12,125 nucleotides of DNA from WYZ-LMO11 sp964617245 (GTDB lineage Archaea > Thermoproteota > Methanomethylicia > Methanomethylicales > Methanomethylicaceae): contig CAZTWF010000066.1 in NCBI GenBank assembly GCA_964617245.1, positions 1 to 12,125 on the forward strand, read 5' to 3'. The notes beneath the pieces are model-generated. The model worked only from the letters and a program-made list of their open reading frames with translations. It was not told the DNA's origin and ran no database searches. Of the stretch, positions 1-7,420 are shown one piece after another (positions within the stretch are counted from its first letter, which is position 1; every line of letters begins with the position of its first letter). The translations under genes and the position numbers were made by a program.

Positions 1-295
1 CGATCTCAAATAAGGAAGATGGAAGTGAGGCACTACCAGCTATGGTTTCAATTATTTCTTCAGTTCTGAAATCACTTGCATTCATTTCTAATAACTCTAA
101 ATCAAGGTTTTTAGCAACTAAATGAACAGATAATGTTTTTCCTGTACCAGGTGGACCATATAATAATACTGCTTTTTTATCAGTTTTTCCAGATGAATAA
201 GATTTAATCCATTCTAATAATTCTAATGCTGCATTATAATTTCCTACAATTTCCTGTAAAGATTTTGGTTTAAATCTTTCAGTCCAAGGCTCCAT
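1..295 (-). CDS. rfcL: Replication factor C large subunit, N-terminal part (cut by window edge)
   Basis: This is the large subunit of the archaeal clamp loader, which with the small subunit opens the PCNA ring and loads it on primer-template DNA. Only the first 98 residues are visible; the rest lies beyond position 1. The protein starts MEPWTERFKPKSL, the RFC box (W-x-E-R/K-Y/F-x-P). A Walker A motif GPPGTGKT follows at about residues 43-50, then the LEMNASDFRT stretch typical of RFC large subunits. The ATG (295-293) overlaps the TAA of rfcS by one base (TAATG), and a GGAGGT sequence at 312-307 could serve as ribosome-binding site, so translation is probably coupled to rfcS. The two subunits are commonly adjacent in archaea. 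Identification is firm; the C-terminal collar and PCNA-interacting tail cannot be judged. Confidence 0.95.
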   Translation of the reverse strand, partial: MEPWTERFKPKSLQEIVGNYNAALELLEWIKSYSSGKTDKKAVLLYGPPGTGKTLSVHLVAKNLDLELLEMNASDFRTEEIIETIAGSASLPSSLFEI

Positions 296-1278
296 TAACT
301 TACTTTACCTCCACCTACTAATGCAATTTTTGCAATCATTGCATTTAATTGTATATCATCAGTTCCTCCTTCAAGAATTCTATATTCAGTTTCTCCTAAT
401 ATTTCTATTAGTTTTAATTTAATTTTTTCATCAGTATCTAACATTATTACTTCTCTATGAAGTTGTTTTATAATATCAAGACCAGAAAGTCCATATTCAA
501 TTAAAAGTTTTATTAATTCATTTTGTGCTGATCTAAAATCTCCTGATAGAGCTTTTTCTAAGACAATTCTCAATTCTTTAGGATTTACTCTTCCTGAGAC
601 TTTATATACAGCTTCTTCATCAACTTTTTTTCCTAAAGCTGCAGCAGCTTGTAAAGTATTTATTACTTTTCTTAGATCTCCATTTCCAATATAAATTAAT
701 GCTTCCATACCATCTGATGTTATCTCTACTCCTTCCATATTACATATATATTTAACTCTAGCCTTAATATCCTCAGGTTTTAATGGCATAAATCTAAATA
801 ATGCACATCTTGATTGTATAGGTTCAATTATTTTTGTATAATAATTACATGCAAGAATAAATCTACATGTTGAAGTATACATTTCCATAGTTCTTCTTAA
901 AGCTTGTTGAGCATCTGCTGTCATATTATCAGCTTCATCTAATACTAATATTTTAAAAGGTACATCTCCCATACTTATAGTTCTTGCAAATTCTTTTACT
1001 GTAGTTCTTATAACATCAATTCCTCTTTCATCACTTGCATTTAATTCTAAATAATTTTTATGAAAATCTTTTCCAAATAAATCCATGGCTAATGCCATAG
1101 CTGCTGTTGTTTTTCCTGTGCCAGGAGGACCTGCAAAAAGACAATGAGGCATAGATCTTTCTTTAACAAATCTTTTTAATCTTTCTACAACTTCTTCTTG
1201 ATTTACTATTTCATCAAGAGATTTTGGTCTATATTTCTCAGTCCACATTATTTCTTTAATTGCTCTAACTAAAGACAT
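295..1278 (-). CDS. rfcS: Replication factor C small subunit (clamp loader AAA+ ATPase)
   Basis: ATPase subunit of the RFC pentamer (typically four small, one large) that loads the PCNA sliding clamp. At 327 aa it has the normal family length. Visible motifs in order: RFC box WTEKYRPK (12-19), Walker A GPPGTGKT (50-57), Walker B LVLDEAD (111-117), sensor 1 ILACNY (141-146), the SRC arginine-finger motif (156-158) and sensor 2 GDLRKVINTLQ (200-210). The C-terminal third is the helical collar. The start at 1278 is preceded by AGGGAT, and a TATA-like TTTATTTA on the minus strand lies about 23 nt upstream, so the mRNA may be nearly leaderless. An internal ATG at codon 11, just before WTEKYRP, is a possible alternative start. 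It is co-directional and overlapping with rfcL, and divergent from gins23-mcm. No intein is present. Confidence 0.96.
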   Translation of the reverse strand: MSLVRAIKEIMWTEKYRPKSLDEIVNQEEVVERLKRFVKERSMPHCLFAGPPGTGKTTAAMALAMDLFGKDFHKNYLELNASDERGIDVIRTTVKEFARTISMGDVPFKILVLDEADNMTADAQQALRRTMEMYTSTCRFILACNYYTKIIEPIQSRCALFRFMPLKPEDIKARVKYICNMEGVEITSDGMEALIYIGNGDLRKVINTLQAAAALGKKVDEEAVYKVSGRVNPKELRIVLEKALSGDFRSAQNELIKLLIEYGLSGLDIIKQLHREVIMLDTDEKIKLKLIEILGETEYRILEGGTDDIQLNAMIAKIALVGGGKVS

Positions 1279-1377
1279 TTTATATCCCTAATATTAATAA
1301 ATAAAACAGATATTTAACTATCTTCTAAATCTAATTCTAAATCTAAATTGTTAAATTTCTGTTCTGTTAAAAGTTAT
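1279..1377. promoter_or_regulatory. Divergent promoter region between rfcS-rfcL and gins23-mcm-hel308
   Basis: This roughly 100-bp A+T-rich gap separates two replication operons transcribed in opposite directions. For the minus strand, a TTTATTTA-like TATA box (about 1298-1305) sits some 23 nt before the rfcS ATG. For the plus strand, TTAAATTT (1351-1358) sits about 24 nt before the ATG at 1378. Both spacings match archaeal TATA-to-transcription-start distances, so both messages could be leaderless or nearly so. A hexanucleotide repeat lies between the two boxes. TATA calls in DNA this A+T-rich are weak without transcript mapping. Confidence 0.45.
1324..1347. repeat. Four tandem TCTAAW hexamers in the divergent replication promoter
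   Basis: Four consecutive 6-bp units read TCTAAA, TCTAAT, TCTAAA, TCTAAA. The block ends just upstream of the putative TATA box of gins23 (1351-1358), where a transcription factor could act on either divergent operon. It may equally be a simple-sequence repeat with no function. Confidence 0.6.
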
Positions 1378-1950
1378 ATGAGGGAAATGTTTAAAAAAGC
1401 TCATGAAGAAATAAAAGATTCTCAATTTCTTTATGAAGAAGATATTATAGAAGTAGTATTTCAAAAACCTATTTCAAAGCTTATTATAGAAGGAGAAGAT
1501 TATGGTTCATTAGTTAAAGGAAAGGAAATAAAAATACCAAGATGGGCAGCAAAAATACTTGAAGAAGAAGGATATGCAAAAATAAAAAGTGAAGATCTAT
1601 TAAAAACAAGTGATATAATAAGATTAGCATGGAATGAAGAAAGAGTAGAAACACTTTGTAAACTTCCTGAAAGATTTTATCCAAAATTAAGAGAACTTAT
1701 TAGAAATTTAAATGAAAGTATAAAAAAGAATCCAACAACTACAATAATAAATGAACAAAAACAAGTTACTATGAAGGCATTAGACTTAATAAATTGTAGA
1801 ATTCAAAAGATATTACGTTTATGTTTTGAGAGAGCTCCTTCTAAATCAATAATTGATATGCTTGAACCTGAAGAAAATGCTTTATTTCAATTAATACATT
1901 CAGAAATTGAAGAGTGGAGAAATAAAATTTTAACAGAGGGGATAGAATAA
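1378..1950 (+). CDS. gins23: GINS complex subunit of the Gins23 (Psf2/Psf3-like) type
   Basis: This is a subunit of the archaeal GINS complex, which joins MCM and Cdc45/RecJ-like proteins to form the replicative CMG helicase. The call rests on domain order: a small beta-rich B domain comes first (about residues 23-70, with the PRWAAKILEEEGYAKI pattern seen in Psf2/Gins23 proteins), followed by an all-helical A domain (about 80-185). Gins51/Sld5-type proteins have the reverse order. Placement directly before mcm matches the gins23-mcm arrangement known from Sulfolobales. The frame stays open back to a TTG at 1348, but ATG 1378 is preferred because a TATA-like element at 1351-1358 would put transcription initiation near 1378; ATG 1387 is also possible. 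With ATG 1378 it is 190 aa, a normal size. Its TAA overlaps the mcm ATG by one base. Confidence 0.85.
   Translation: MREMFKKAHEEIKDSQFLYEEDIIEVVFQKPISKLIIEGEDYGSLVKGKEIKIPRWAAKILEEEGYAKIKSEDLLKTSDIIRLAWNEERVETLCKLPERFYPKLRELIRNLNESIKKNPTTTIINEQKQVTMKALDLINCRIQKILRLCFERAPSKSIIDMLEPEENALFQLIHSEIEEWRNKILTEGIE
1936..1942 (+). promoter_or_regulatory. Ribosome-binding site of mcm
   Basis: GAGGGGA lies 7 nt before the mcm ATG, inside the last codons of gins23. With the TAATG stop/start overlap it indicates coupled translation of the two proteins. Confidence 0.7.
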
Positions 1951-4007
1951 TGGAAATAATTCAGGAAACTATTGATTATAGAGAGAAATTTACAGAATTC
2001 TTTAAATCATTTCAAGATAGAAATGGAAATTTTAAATATAGAGATGCTATAGCCCAAATGGCTTCTTTAGGAAAAACTTCATTAGTAATAGATTTTGAAG
2101 ATTTAATGTCTTATGATGCTAATTTAGCAAAAGAATTAAAAGAAAGACCTGAAGCTGTTATTCAAAGAGCTAATCTTGCTATAACTGATGTAATGCGTAC
2201 AGTTAATATGAATTATGCAATAAAAGTAAAAGAATTCAGAGCTAGATTTAGAAAACTTGATGAAGTTATACCATTAAGAGCATTAAAAGCTTCTTTAATT
2301 AATAAGCTTATAATGGTAGAAGGAATAGTAACAAGAACTTCATTTGTTAAGCAATTAATAAAAATTGCAAAATTTCAATGTCCATTATGTAGAGAAAAAT
2401 TTGAAATTGAACAAACTGGAACAATATTAGTTTCTCCAGTTCAATGTCCAAATCCTGATTGTAGAAGAAAAGGTAATTTCAGATTATTAACTGAAGAATC
2501 TGTATTTGTTGATTGGCAAATGATGCAACTTCAAGAAAGACCTGAAGAATTACCTCCTGGTAGACTTCCAAGATCAGTAGATTGTATACTACAAGAAGAT
2601 CTTGTTGATACAATTAGACCTGGTGATAGAGTATATATCATTGGAATACTTAAGGCAAGACAAGATGCAAGTAAAATGGCAACATTTTCTTCATTTATTG
2701 ATGTTAATTATATAGAAATTTCTGAAAAAGGTTTAGAAGAAATTGAAATAACACCTGAAGATGAAAAAGCTATTATTGAACTTTCTAAAGATCCATTACT
2801 ATATCAAAAAATATTCTCTTCCATAGCTCCATCAATATATGGATATGAGGAAATTAAAGAAGCTATAGCATATCAATTAGCTGGTGGAGTACCAAAAGTA
2901 ATGCCAGATGGTGTAAAAGTTAGAGGAGATATCCATATATTACTTGTTGGAGATCCTGGTACTGCAAAATCACAATTACTTCAATATGTAGCTAGAATTG
3001 CACCAAGAGGTATTTATACATCAGGAAAAGGTTCTACAGCTGCAGGATTAACTGCTACTGTAGTAAGAGATAAAACAACACATGAATTTTTCCTTGAAGC
3101 AGGAGCATTAGTATTATCAGATAAAGGATATGCTTGTATAGATGAAATTGATAAAATGCGCTCTGAGGATAGAGTAGCATTACATGAGGCTATGGAGCAA
3201 CAAACAATAAGTATAGCAAAAGCAGGAATAGTTGTACAATTAAATGCTAGAACTAGTATATTAGCAGCAGCAAATCCAACATTTGGAAGATATGTTCCAC
3301 AACGTTCTATAGCAGAAAATCTTTCAGATCTACCAGTTACAATAATTTCAAGATTTGACTTAATATTCACATTAATGGATAGACCTGAAGAAGCAAAAGA
3401 TAGAGCTATGAGTGAACATATATTAAGTCTTCATCAAGGAGTTTCAAGTGCAAAATCTCCACCAATAAGTCCAGATCTCTTAAAAAAATATTTCTATTAT
3501 GTAAGAAAGAATATAAGACCAGTATTAACTGATAGAGCAATTAAGAAAATTGAAGAATTCTTCTTAGAGATGAGGAAAAAAGGAGAAGGTAGTGATTCTC
3601 CAGTTCCTATTACTGTAAGACAACTTGAATCTATAATTAGACTTTCAGAAGCAAGAGCAAAATTAGCATTAAAGAAAGAAGTTACAGAAGAAGATGTAGA
3701 ACCTGTTATAAAATTAATAAAATCATTCTTATTCCAAGTAGGAATTGATAGAACTACTGGAAGACTTGATATAGATACAATAATGGTTGGAAGACCAAAA
3801 TCAATAAGTGATAAACTAGCTGCTCTATTTGATTTATTAATAACAATGGAAAAAGAAAATAATATGGCTCCAGTAAAAAAGGAAGCATTTATATCAAGAG
3901 CTGAAAATGAAGGTTTTTCAAGAAATTTTATTGAAAATGCTTTAATTAAATGGATAAATGAAGGAATAATATATGAAGCAAAACCTGGCTATATAAAGAA
4001 AGCATAG
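1950..4007 (+). CDS. mcm: Replicative DNA helicase MCM
   Basis: This is the motor of the archaeal replicative helicase: a ring-shaped AAA+ ATPase that unwinds DNA 3'-to-5' at the fork. At 685 aa it has the usual length. The N-terminal part holds the helical A domain, an OB fold, and a zinc-binding insertion with Cys144, Cys147, Cys166 and Cys171. The AAA+ core shows Walker A GDPGTAKS (334-341), Walker B ACIDEIDKM (395-403), sensor 1 AAANP (439-443) and the arginine-finger motif SRFDL (467-471). The C-terminal 70 or so residues look like the regulatory winged helix. The start is set by the ATG overlapping the gins23 stop and by the GAGGGGA site. The stop TAG is itself part of the AGGAGG site of the next gene. 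No intein or frameshift is seen. Confidence 0.98.
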   Translation: MEIIQETIDYREKFTEFFKSFQDRNGNFKYRDAIAQMASLGKTSLVIDFEDLMSYDANLAKELKERPEAVIQRANLAITDVMRTVNMNYAIKVKEFRARFRKLDEVIPLRALKASLINKLIMVEGIVTRTSFVKQLIKIAKFQCPLCREKFEIEQTGTILVSPVQCPNPDCRRKGNFRLLTEESVFVDWQMMQLQERPEELPPGRLPRSVDCILQEDLVDTIRPGDRVYIIGILKARQDASKMATFSSFIDVNYIEISEKGLEEIEITPEDEKAIIELSKDPLLYQKIFSSIAPSIYGYEEIKEAIAYQLAGGVPKVMPDGVKVRGDIHILLVGDPGTAKSQLLQYVARIAPRGIYTSGKGSTAAGLTATVVRDKTTHEFFLEAGALVLSDKGYACIDEIDKMRSEDRVALHEAMEQQTISIAKAGIVVQLNARTSILAAANPTFGRYVPQRSIAENLSDLPVTIISRFDLIFTLMDRPEEAKDRAMSEHILSLHQGVSSAKSPPISPDLLKKYFYYVRKNIRPVLTDRAIKKIEEFFLEMRKKGEGSDSPVPITVRQLESIIRLSEARAKLALKKEVTEEDVEPVIKLIKSFLFQVGIDRTTGRLDIDTIMVGRPKSISDKLAALFDLLITMEKENNMAPVKKEAFISRAENEGFSRNFIENALIKWINEGIIYEAKPGYIKKA

Positions 4008-4011
4008 GAGG
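4006..4011 (+). promoter_or_regulatory. Strong ribosome-binding site of hel308, pointing to an AUU start
   Basis: AGGAGG begins within the mcm stop codon and is followed, after 8 nt, by ATT at 4020. The TTG at 4041 lies 29 nt downstream, too far for this site. The spacing therefore argues that translation begins at ATT 4020. Confidence 0.65.
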
Positions 4012-4019
4012 TTTAATTT

Positions 4020-6149
4020 ATTAAAATAGATGAATTACCATTGCCTAATTTAGTAAAGGAAATATTATCAGAAATAGGAATAATTGAGCTTTATCCTCCT
4101 CAAGAAGAAGCTATAAAAGCAAATGTATTAGAAGGAAAAAATTTACTATTATCAGTTCCAACAGCTGCTGGAAAAACACTTATTGCTATGATTTGTGCTA
4201 TAAAACATGTACTAGAAAGAAAAGGAAAAGTATTATATTTACTACCATTAAAAGCATTAGCAAATGAAAAATATGAAGAATTTAAGATTCTTGAGAAAAT
4301 AGGAATTAAAGTTATAATATCAACTGGAGATTTTGATAATATAGAGCCATATTTAATAAATTATGATATTATTATTGCTACAAATGAAAAAGCAGATTCT
4401 ATAATAAGACATAAACCAAGTTGGATAAATAGAATATCTCTTATAATTGCAGATGAAATACATTTATTAGGAGATGGTTCAAGAGGACCAACATTAGAAA
4501 CTCTTCTTACTTCATTAAGATTACTAAATCCAGAAAGTCAAATTATTGGATTAAGTGCAACAATAAGAAATGCTAATGAAATAGCAGAATGGTTAAAAGC
4601 AGTTCTAGTTACTAGTAATTGGAGACCTGTTCCATTAAAAGAAGGAGTTTTCTTTAAAAATAATATTATTTTTAAAGATGGAAGTATTTTGAAAATTAAT
4701 GAAACTTCTAATGATCCTATAATATCTTTAACTATAGACTCAATAAGATCTGGTGGTCAAGTATTAATATTTACAGGAAGTAGAGCTTCTGCTGTATCTT
4801 TAGCAAAAAGACTTTCTGAACCAATAAGAAAATTACTTAAAAGAGATGAAGAAAGAAAATTATTAGAATTATCATCAGAAATATTAAAAATAGGAGAAAG
4901 AAATAGAATTTCTGAAATACTATCAAAATTAGTATCATATGGTGTAGCATTTCATCATGCAGGATTAACATATGAGCATAGAAGAATTATAGAAAATGCT
5001 TTTCGTTCATCTTTAATAAAATGTATATGTGCAACTCCTACACTTGCTGCTGGTGTTAATCTTCCTGCAAGAAGAGTTATTATTCATGATTATAGAAGAT
5101 ATGAACCTGGTATAGGAAATGTAAATATTTCAATAATGGAAGAAAAACAAATGGCAGGAAGAGCTGGAAGGCCAAAATATGATAAAGAAGGAGAAGCAAT
5201 ATTATTAGCAAGAAGTGAAAATGAAAGAGATTTTTTATTTGAAGAATATATTCTTGCTGAACCTGAAAGAATTTGGTCAAGATTAGGAAATTCCTCTTCA
5301 TTAAGATCTCATATACTTGCAGTAATAGCAACAGGATTAGCACATTATGAAGAAGAATTAATTGATTTCTTTAGTAGAACACTTTTTGCATTTCAATATG
5401 GATTACATTCATTTAAAAAAAGGATATTAGAAGTTTTGAAAATGTTAATAAAAGAAAATTTAGTAGAAGAAAGAAAAGAAAAGCTAATAGCTACAAAATT
5501 TGGAAAAAGAGTATCAGAATTATATATTGATCCTTTATCAGCAATAATAATAAGAGATAACCTTAGGAAATTCAATTCTAATACAACTGCAATAGAGTAT
5601 TTGATATTAATATGTAAAACACCAGATATGTTAGGACTTCCCATAAGAAAGAAAGATCTACCTATATTAACAAAATTTATTCAAAATAATTTTATTCCAT
5701 TTGAAATTCCATATGAAGATACCCCTGAATATATATCATTCCTAGAAAAAATAAAAGTTGCTTTAATGCTTAATGATTGGATAGAAGAAGTTCATGAAGA
5801 TAAAATAATTGAAAAATTTGATGTTGGTCCAGGAGATATATATTCATTTGTTGAAAATGCAAAATGGCTTATTTATTCTTCTTATGAACTTGCAAAATTA
5901 TTTAATTATAATGAAGTAATAAATCCATTAATGAAATTATATATAAGAGTAGAAAATGGAGTAAAAGAAGAACTTATTCCTCTTGTAACATTAAAAGGAA
6001 TAGGAAGAGTAAGAGCTAGGGCATTATATTCTGCAGGTTTTAAAACCATAGAAGATTTAAAAATAGCATCACCATCTTCATTAATGAAAATACCTCATAT
6101 TGGTCCTGAAACTGTAAAATTAATAAAAGAACAAGTAAGTAAACTATAA
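4020..6149 (+). CDS. hel308: Hel308-type superfamily 2 DNA helicase, probable AUU start
   Basis: Ski2-like 3'-to-5' DNA helicase that unwinds lagging strands and remodels stalled forks. Motifs, numbered from ATT 4020: Q motif YPPQ, Walker A PTAAGKT (47-53), DEIH (145-148), LSAT (178-181), motif V TPTLAAGVNLPAR (339-351), motif VI QMAGRAGRP (377-385). Winged-helix and ratchet domains follow, then a C-terminal helix-hairpin-helix module (655-709) with GIGRVRARALYSAGF. The length, 709 aa, is normal. There is no in-frame ATG or GTG near the N terminus; the first standard start is TTG 4041. However, the frame is open back to 4017, and ATT 4020 gives M-KIDELPLP, close to the usual Hel308 beginning (K/R-V/I-x-E-L-P), with AGGAGG 8 nt upstream. 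It is the third gene of the gins23-mcm operon, 12 nt after mcm if AUU is used. Confidence 0.93.
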   Translation: MKIDELPLPNLVKEILSEIGIIELYPPQEEAIKANVLEGKNLLLSVPTAAGKTLIAMICAIKHVLERKGKVLYLLPLKALANEKYEEFKILEKIGIKVIISTGDFDNIEPYLINYDIIIATNEKADSIIRHKPSWINRISLIIADEIHLLGDGSRGPTLETLLTSLRLLNPESQIIGLSATIRNANEIAEWLKAVLVTSNWRPVPLKEGVFFKNNIIFKDGSILKINETSNDPIISLTIDSIRSGGQVLIFTGSRASAVSLAKRLSEPIRKLLKRDEERKLLELSSEILKIGERNRISEILSKLVSYGVAFHHAGLTYEHRRIIENAFRSSLIKCICATPTLAAGVNLPARRVIIHDYRRYEPGIGNVNISIMEEKQMAGRAGRPKYDKEGEAILLARSENERDFLFEEYILAEPERIWSRLGNSSSLRSHILAVIATGLAHYEEELIDFFSRTLFAFQYGLHSFKKRILEVLKMLIKENLVEERKEKLIATKFGKRVSELYIDPLSAIIIRDNLRKFNSNTTAIEYLILICKTPDMLGLPIRKKDLPILTKFIQNNFIPFEIPYEDTPEYISFLEKIKVALMLNDWIEEVHEDKIIEKFDVGPGDIYSFVENAKWLIYSSYELAKLFNYNEVINPLMKLYIRVENGVKEELIPLVTLKGIGRVRARALYSAGFKTIEDLKIASPSSLMKIPHIGPETVKLIKEQVSKL

Positions 6150-6212
6150 GTTCTTTATAATAAGTTTTTTATAACACTATTTTCTAGGAAAAATACTAAA
6201 AAATAATAAGTA
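6150..6212 (+). promoter_or_regulatory. Short A+T-rich gap: oligo-T terminator and possible TATA box
   Basis: The gap after hel308 has a run of six T (6165-6170), the kind of tract that ends archaeal transcripts. TTTTTATA (6166-6172) in the same place could act as TATA box for the next gene, giving initiation near 6195-6200 and a leader of about 25-30 nt before ATG 6225. No hairpin, tRNA or small gene is visible. Confidence 0.35.
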
Positions 6213-6214
6213 AT

Positions 6215-6219
6215 GGTGA
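6215..6219 (+). promoter_or_regulatory. GGTGA ribosome-binding site that sets the phosphoribosyltransferase start
   Basis: GGTGA is complementary to the archaeal 16S 3' end and lies 5 nt before ATG 6225. An upstream ATG (6213) and GTG (6216) in the same frame overlap this site and are unlikely starts. Confidence 0.6.
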
Positions 6220-6224
6220 AATTC

Positions 6225-7415
6225 ATGAAACGTTTTCATATTGCAAATGATGAAGAAATAAAATCAGGCTTAACATCTGATATATATTATATTAGAACAA
6301 AGGAAATACTTGAAAAGAAAAATATGGATAAAGAAGTTACTGCAGAAATTACTACAGGAAAATTACCAAGAAATTGGAAATGGGCAGTATTCTGTGGACT
6401 TGAAGAACTTTTATATTTATATGAAGATATTCCTGTAGATGTATACTCAGTACCTGAAGGAACTATTTTTACAAGTAAAGATATAGAAGGATTTAGAGTT
6501 CCATTAGTTGAAATTATTGGAAAGTATACTAAATTTGTAAGTATTGAGACTGCAACATTAGGATTTTTATGTCAAGCATCAGGAGTTGCAACAGCTGCTG
6601 CTAGAGTAAAAAAAGCTGCAAAAAATAAAGAAGTTTTTGCATTTGGTATTAGAAGAATGCATCCTGGAATTTCACCAATGCTTGATAGAGCAGCATATAT
6701 TGGAGGATTTGATGGAGTATCAGGAATATTAGGTGCTAAAATTATAGGAGAAAGGCCTATTGGAACAATGCCTCATCCTTTAATATTAATATTTGGAAAT
6801 CAAATATCTGCTTGGAAAGCTTTTGATGAAGTTACTGATCCTTCTATTCCCAGAATTGTACTAGTTGATACATTATGGGATGAAAAATATGAAGCTATTA
6901 TAGCAGCTGAAAATCTAAAGGATAAGTTATATGGTGTAAGACTTGATACTCCAGGATCTAGAAAAGGAGATCTCTTAGAAATTATAAAAGAAGTAAGATG
7001 GGAATTAGATATTCGTGGTTATAAACATGTAAAAATATATGTTTCTGGTGGACTTGATGATGAAATTGTATCAATATTAGCTAATGGACCTGTAGATGGA
7101 TTTGGAGTAGGTACTTATGTTTCTAATGCTCCAACTATTGATTTTTCAATGGATATAGTAGAAGTAGAAAGTAAACCAATAGCAAAAAGAGGAAAATGTA
7201 GTGGAAGAAAACAAGCATGGAGATGTAAAAATTGTTATAAATGGAAAGTCACATTATTTAATCAAAATATTGATAAATGTCCATTATGTGGAGGAGAAAT
7301 GATACCAATGCTAAAGAAATATATAGAAAAAGGAAAAATAATTGAAGAAATTAAAAATCCAAAAGAAATAAGAGATTATGTATTAAAACAACTTGAATAT
7401 TATACATTAGAGTGA
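6225..7415 (+). CDS. pncB: Nicotinate phosphoribosyltransferase, archaeal type with C-terminal zinc ribbon
   Basis: Cytoplasmic enzyme joining nicotinate and PRPP (with ATP hydrolysis) to give nicotinate mononucleotide, the entry step of NAD salvage from nicotinic acid. Numbering from ATG 6225 (396 aa): the active-site segment RRMHPGISPMLDRAAYIGG (143-161) carries the histidine expected to be phosphorylated or substrate-contacting in this family. SGGLDDE (274-280) and GFGVGTYVSN (292-301) form the phosphate-binding barrel loops. Residues Cys334, Cys337, Cys352 and Cys355 form a C-terminal zinc ribbon, as known in the Thermoplasma acidophilum enzyme. The protein starts MKRFHIANDEEIKSG, which matches homologues better than the version four residues longer from 6213. 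The next gene, enolase, begins 5 nt after its stop, so the two are probably co-transcribed. Quinolinate phosphoribosyltransferase shares the fold, but it is shorter and lacks the zinc ribbon. Confidence 0.92.
   Translation: MKRFHIANDEEIKSGLTSDIYYIRTKEILEKKNMDKEVTAEITTGKLPRNWKWAVFCGLEELLYLYEDIPVDVYSVPEGTIFTSKDIEGFRVPLVEIIGKYTKFVSIETATLGFLCQASGVATAAARVKKAAKNKEVFAFGIRRMHPGISPMLDRAAYIGGFDGVSGILGAKIIGERPIGTMPHPLILIFGNQISAWKAFDEVTDPSIPRIVLVDTLWDEKYEAIIAAENLKDKLYGVRLDTPGSRKGDLLEIIKEVRWELDIRGYKHVKIYVSGGLDDEIVSILANGPVDGFGVGTYVSNAPTIDFSMDIVEVESKPIAKRGKCSGRKQAWRCKNCYKWKVTLFNQNIDKCPLCGGEMIPMLKKYIEKGKIIEEIKNPKEIRDYVLKQLEYYTLE
7410..7415 (+). promoter_or_regulatory. GAGTGA ribosome-binding site before enolase
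   Basis: GAGTGA overlaps the stop of the preceding gene and lies 5 nt before ATG 7421. The in-frame GTG at 7412 is inside this site. The layout, GTGA then five bases then ATG, repeats that of the preceding gene. Confidence 0.5.
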
Positions 7416-7420
7416 AATCT

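Noticed and set aside
1348..1377. N-terminal extension of gins23 from TTG 1348
   Set aside because: It would start in the tandem repeat and upstream of the probable TATA box, and adds ten residues (LNFCSVKSY region) that do not resemble a GINS N terminus. Not fully excluded.
3014..3370. 118-codon open frame on the minus strand inside mcm
   Set aside because: It lies antisense to the conserved AAA+ core of MCM, has no ribosome-binding site and shows no recognisable domain; a by-product of MCM codon use.
1950..4007. Possible intein in mcm or in the rfc genes
   Set aside because: Inteins are known in archaeal replication proteins, but Walker A, Walker B and arginine-finger regions are uninterrupted and lengths are normal.
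4030..4053. ATG at 4030 as start of hel308
   Set aside because: It is in a different frame and reaches a TAG after seven codons.
5080..5644. Two minus-strand open frames of 83-87 codons inside hel308
   Set aside because: Antisense to conserved helicase and winged-helix coding sequence; the translations are low-complexity Leu/Ile/Phe strings as expected from the complement of A-rich codons.
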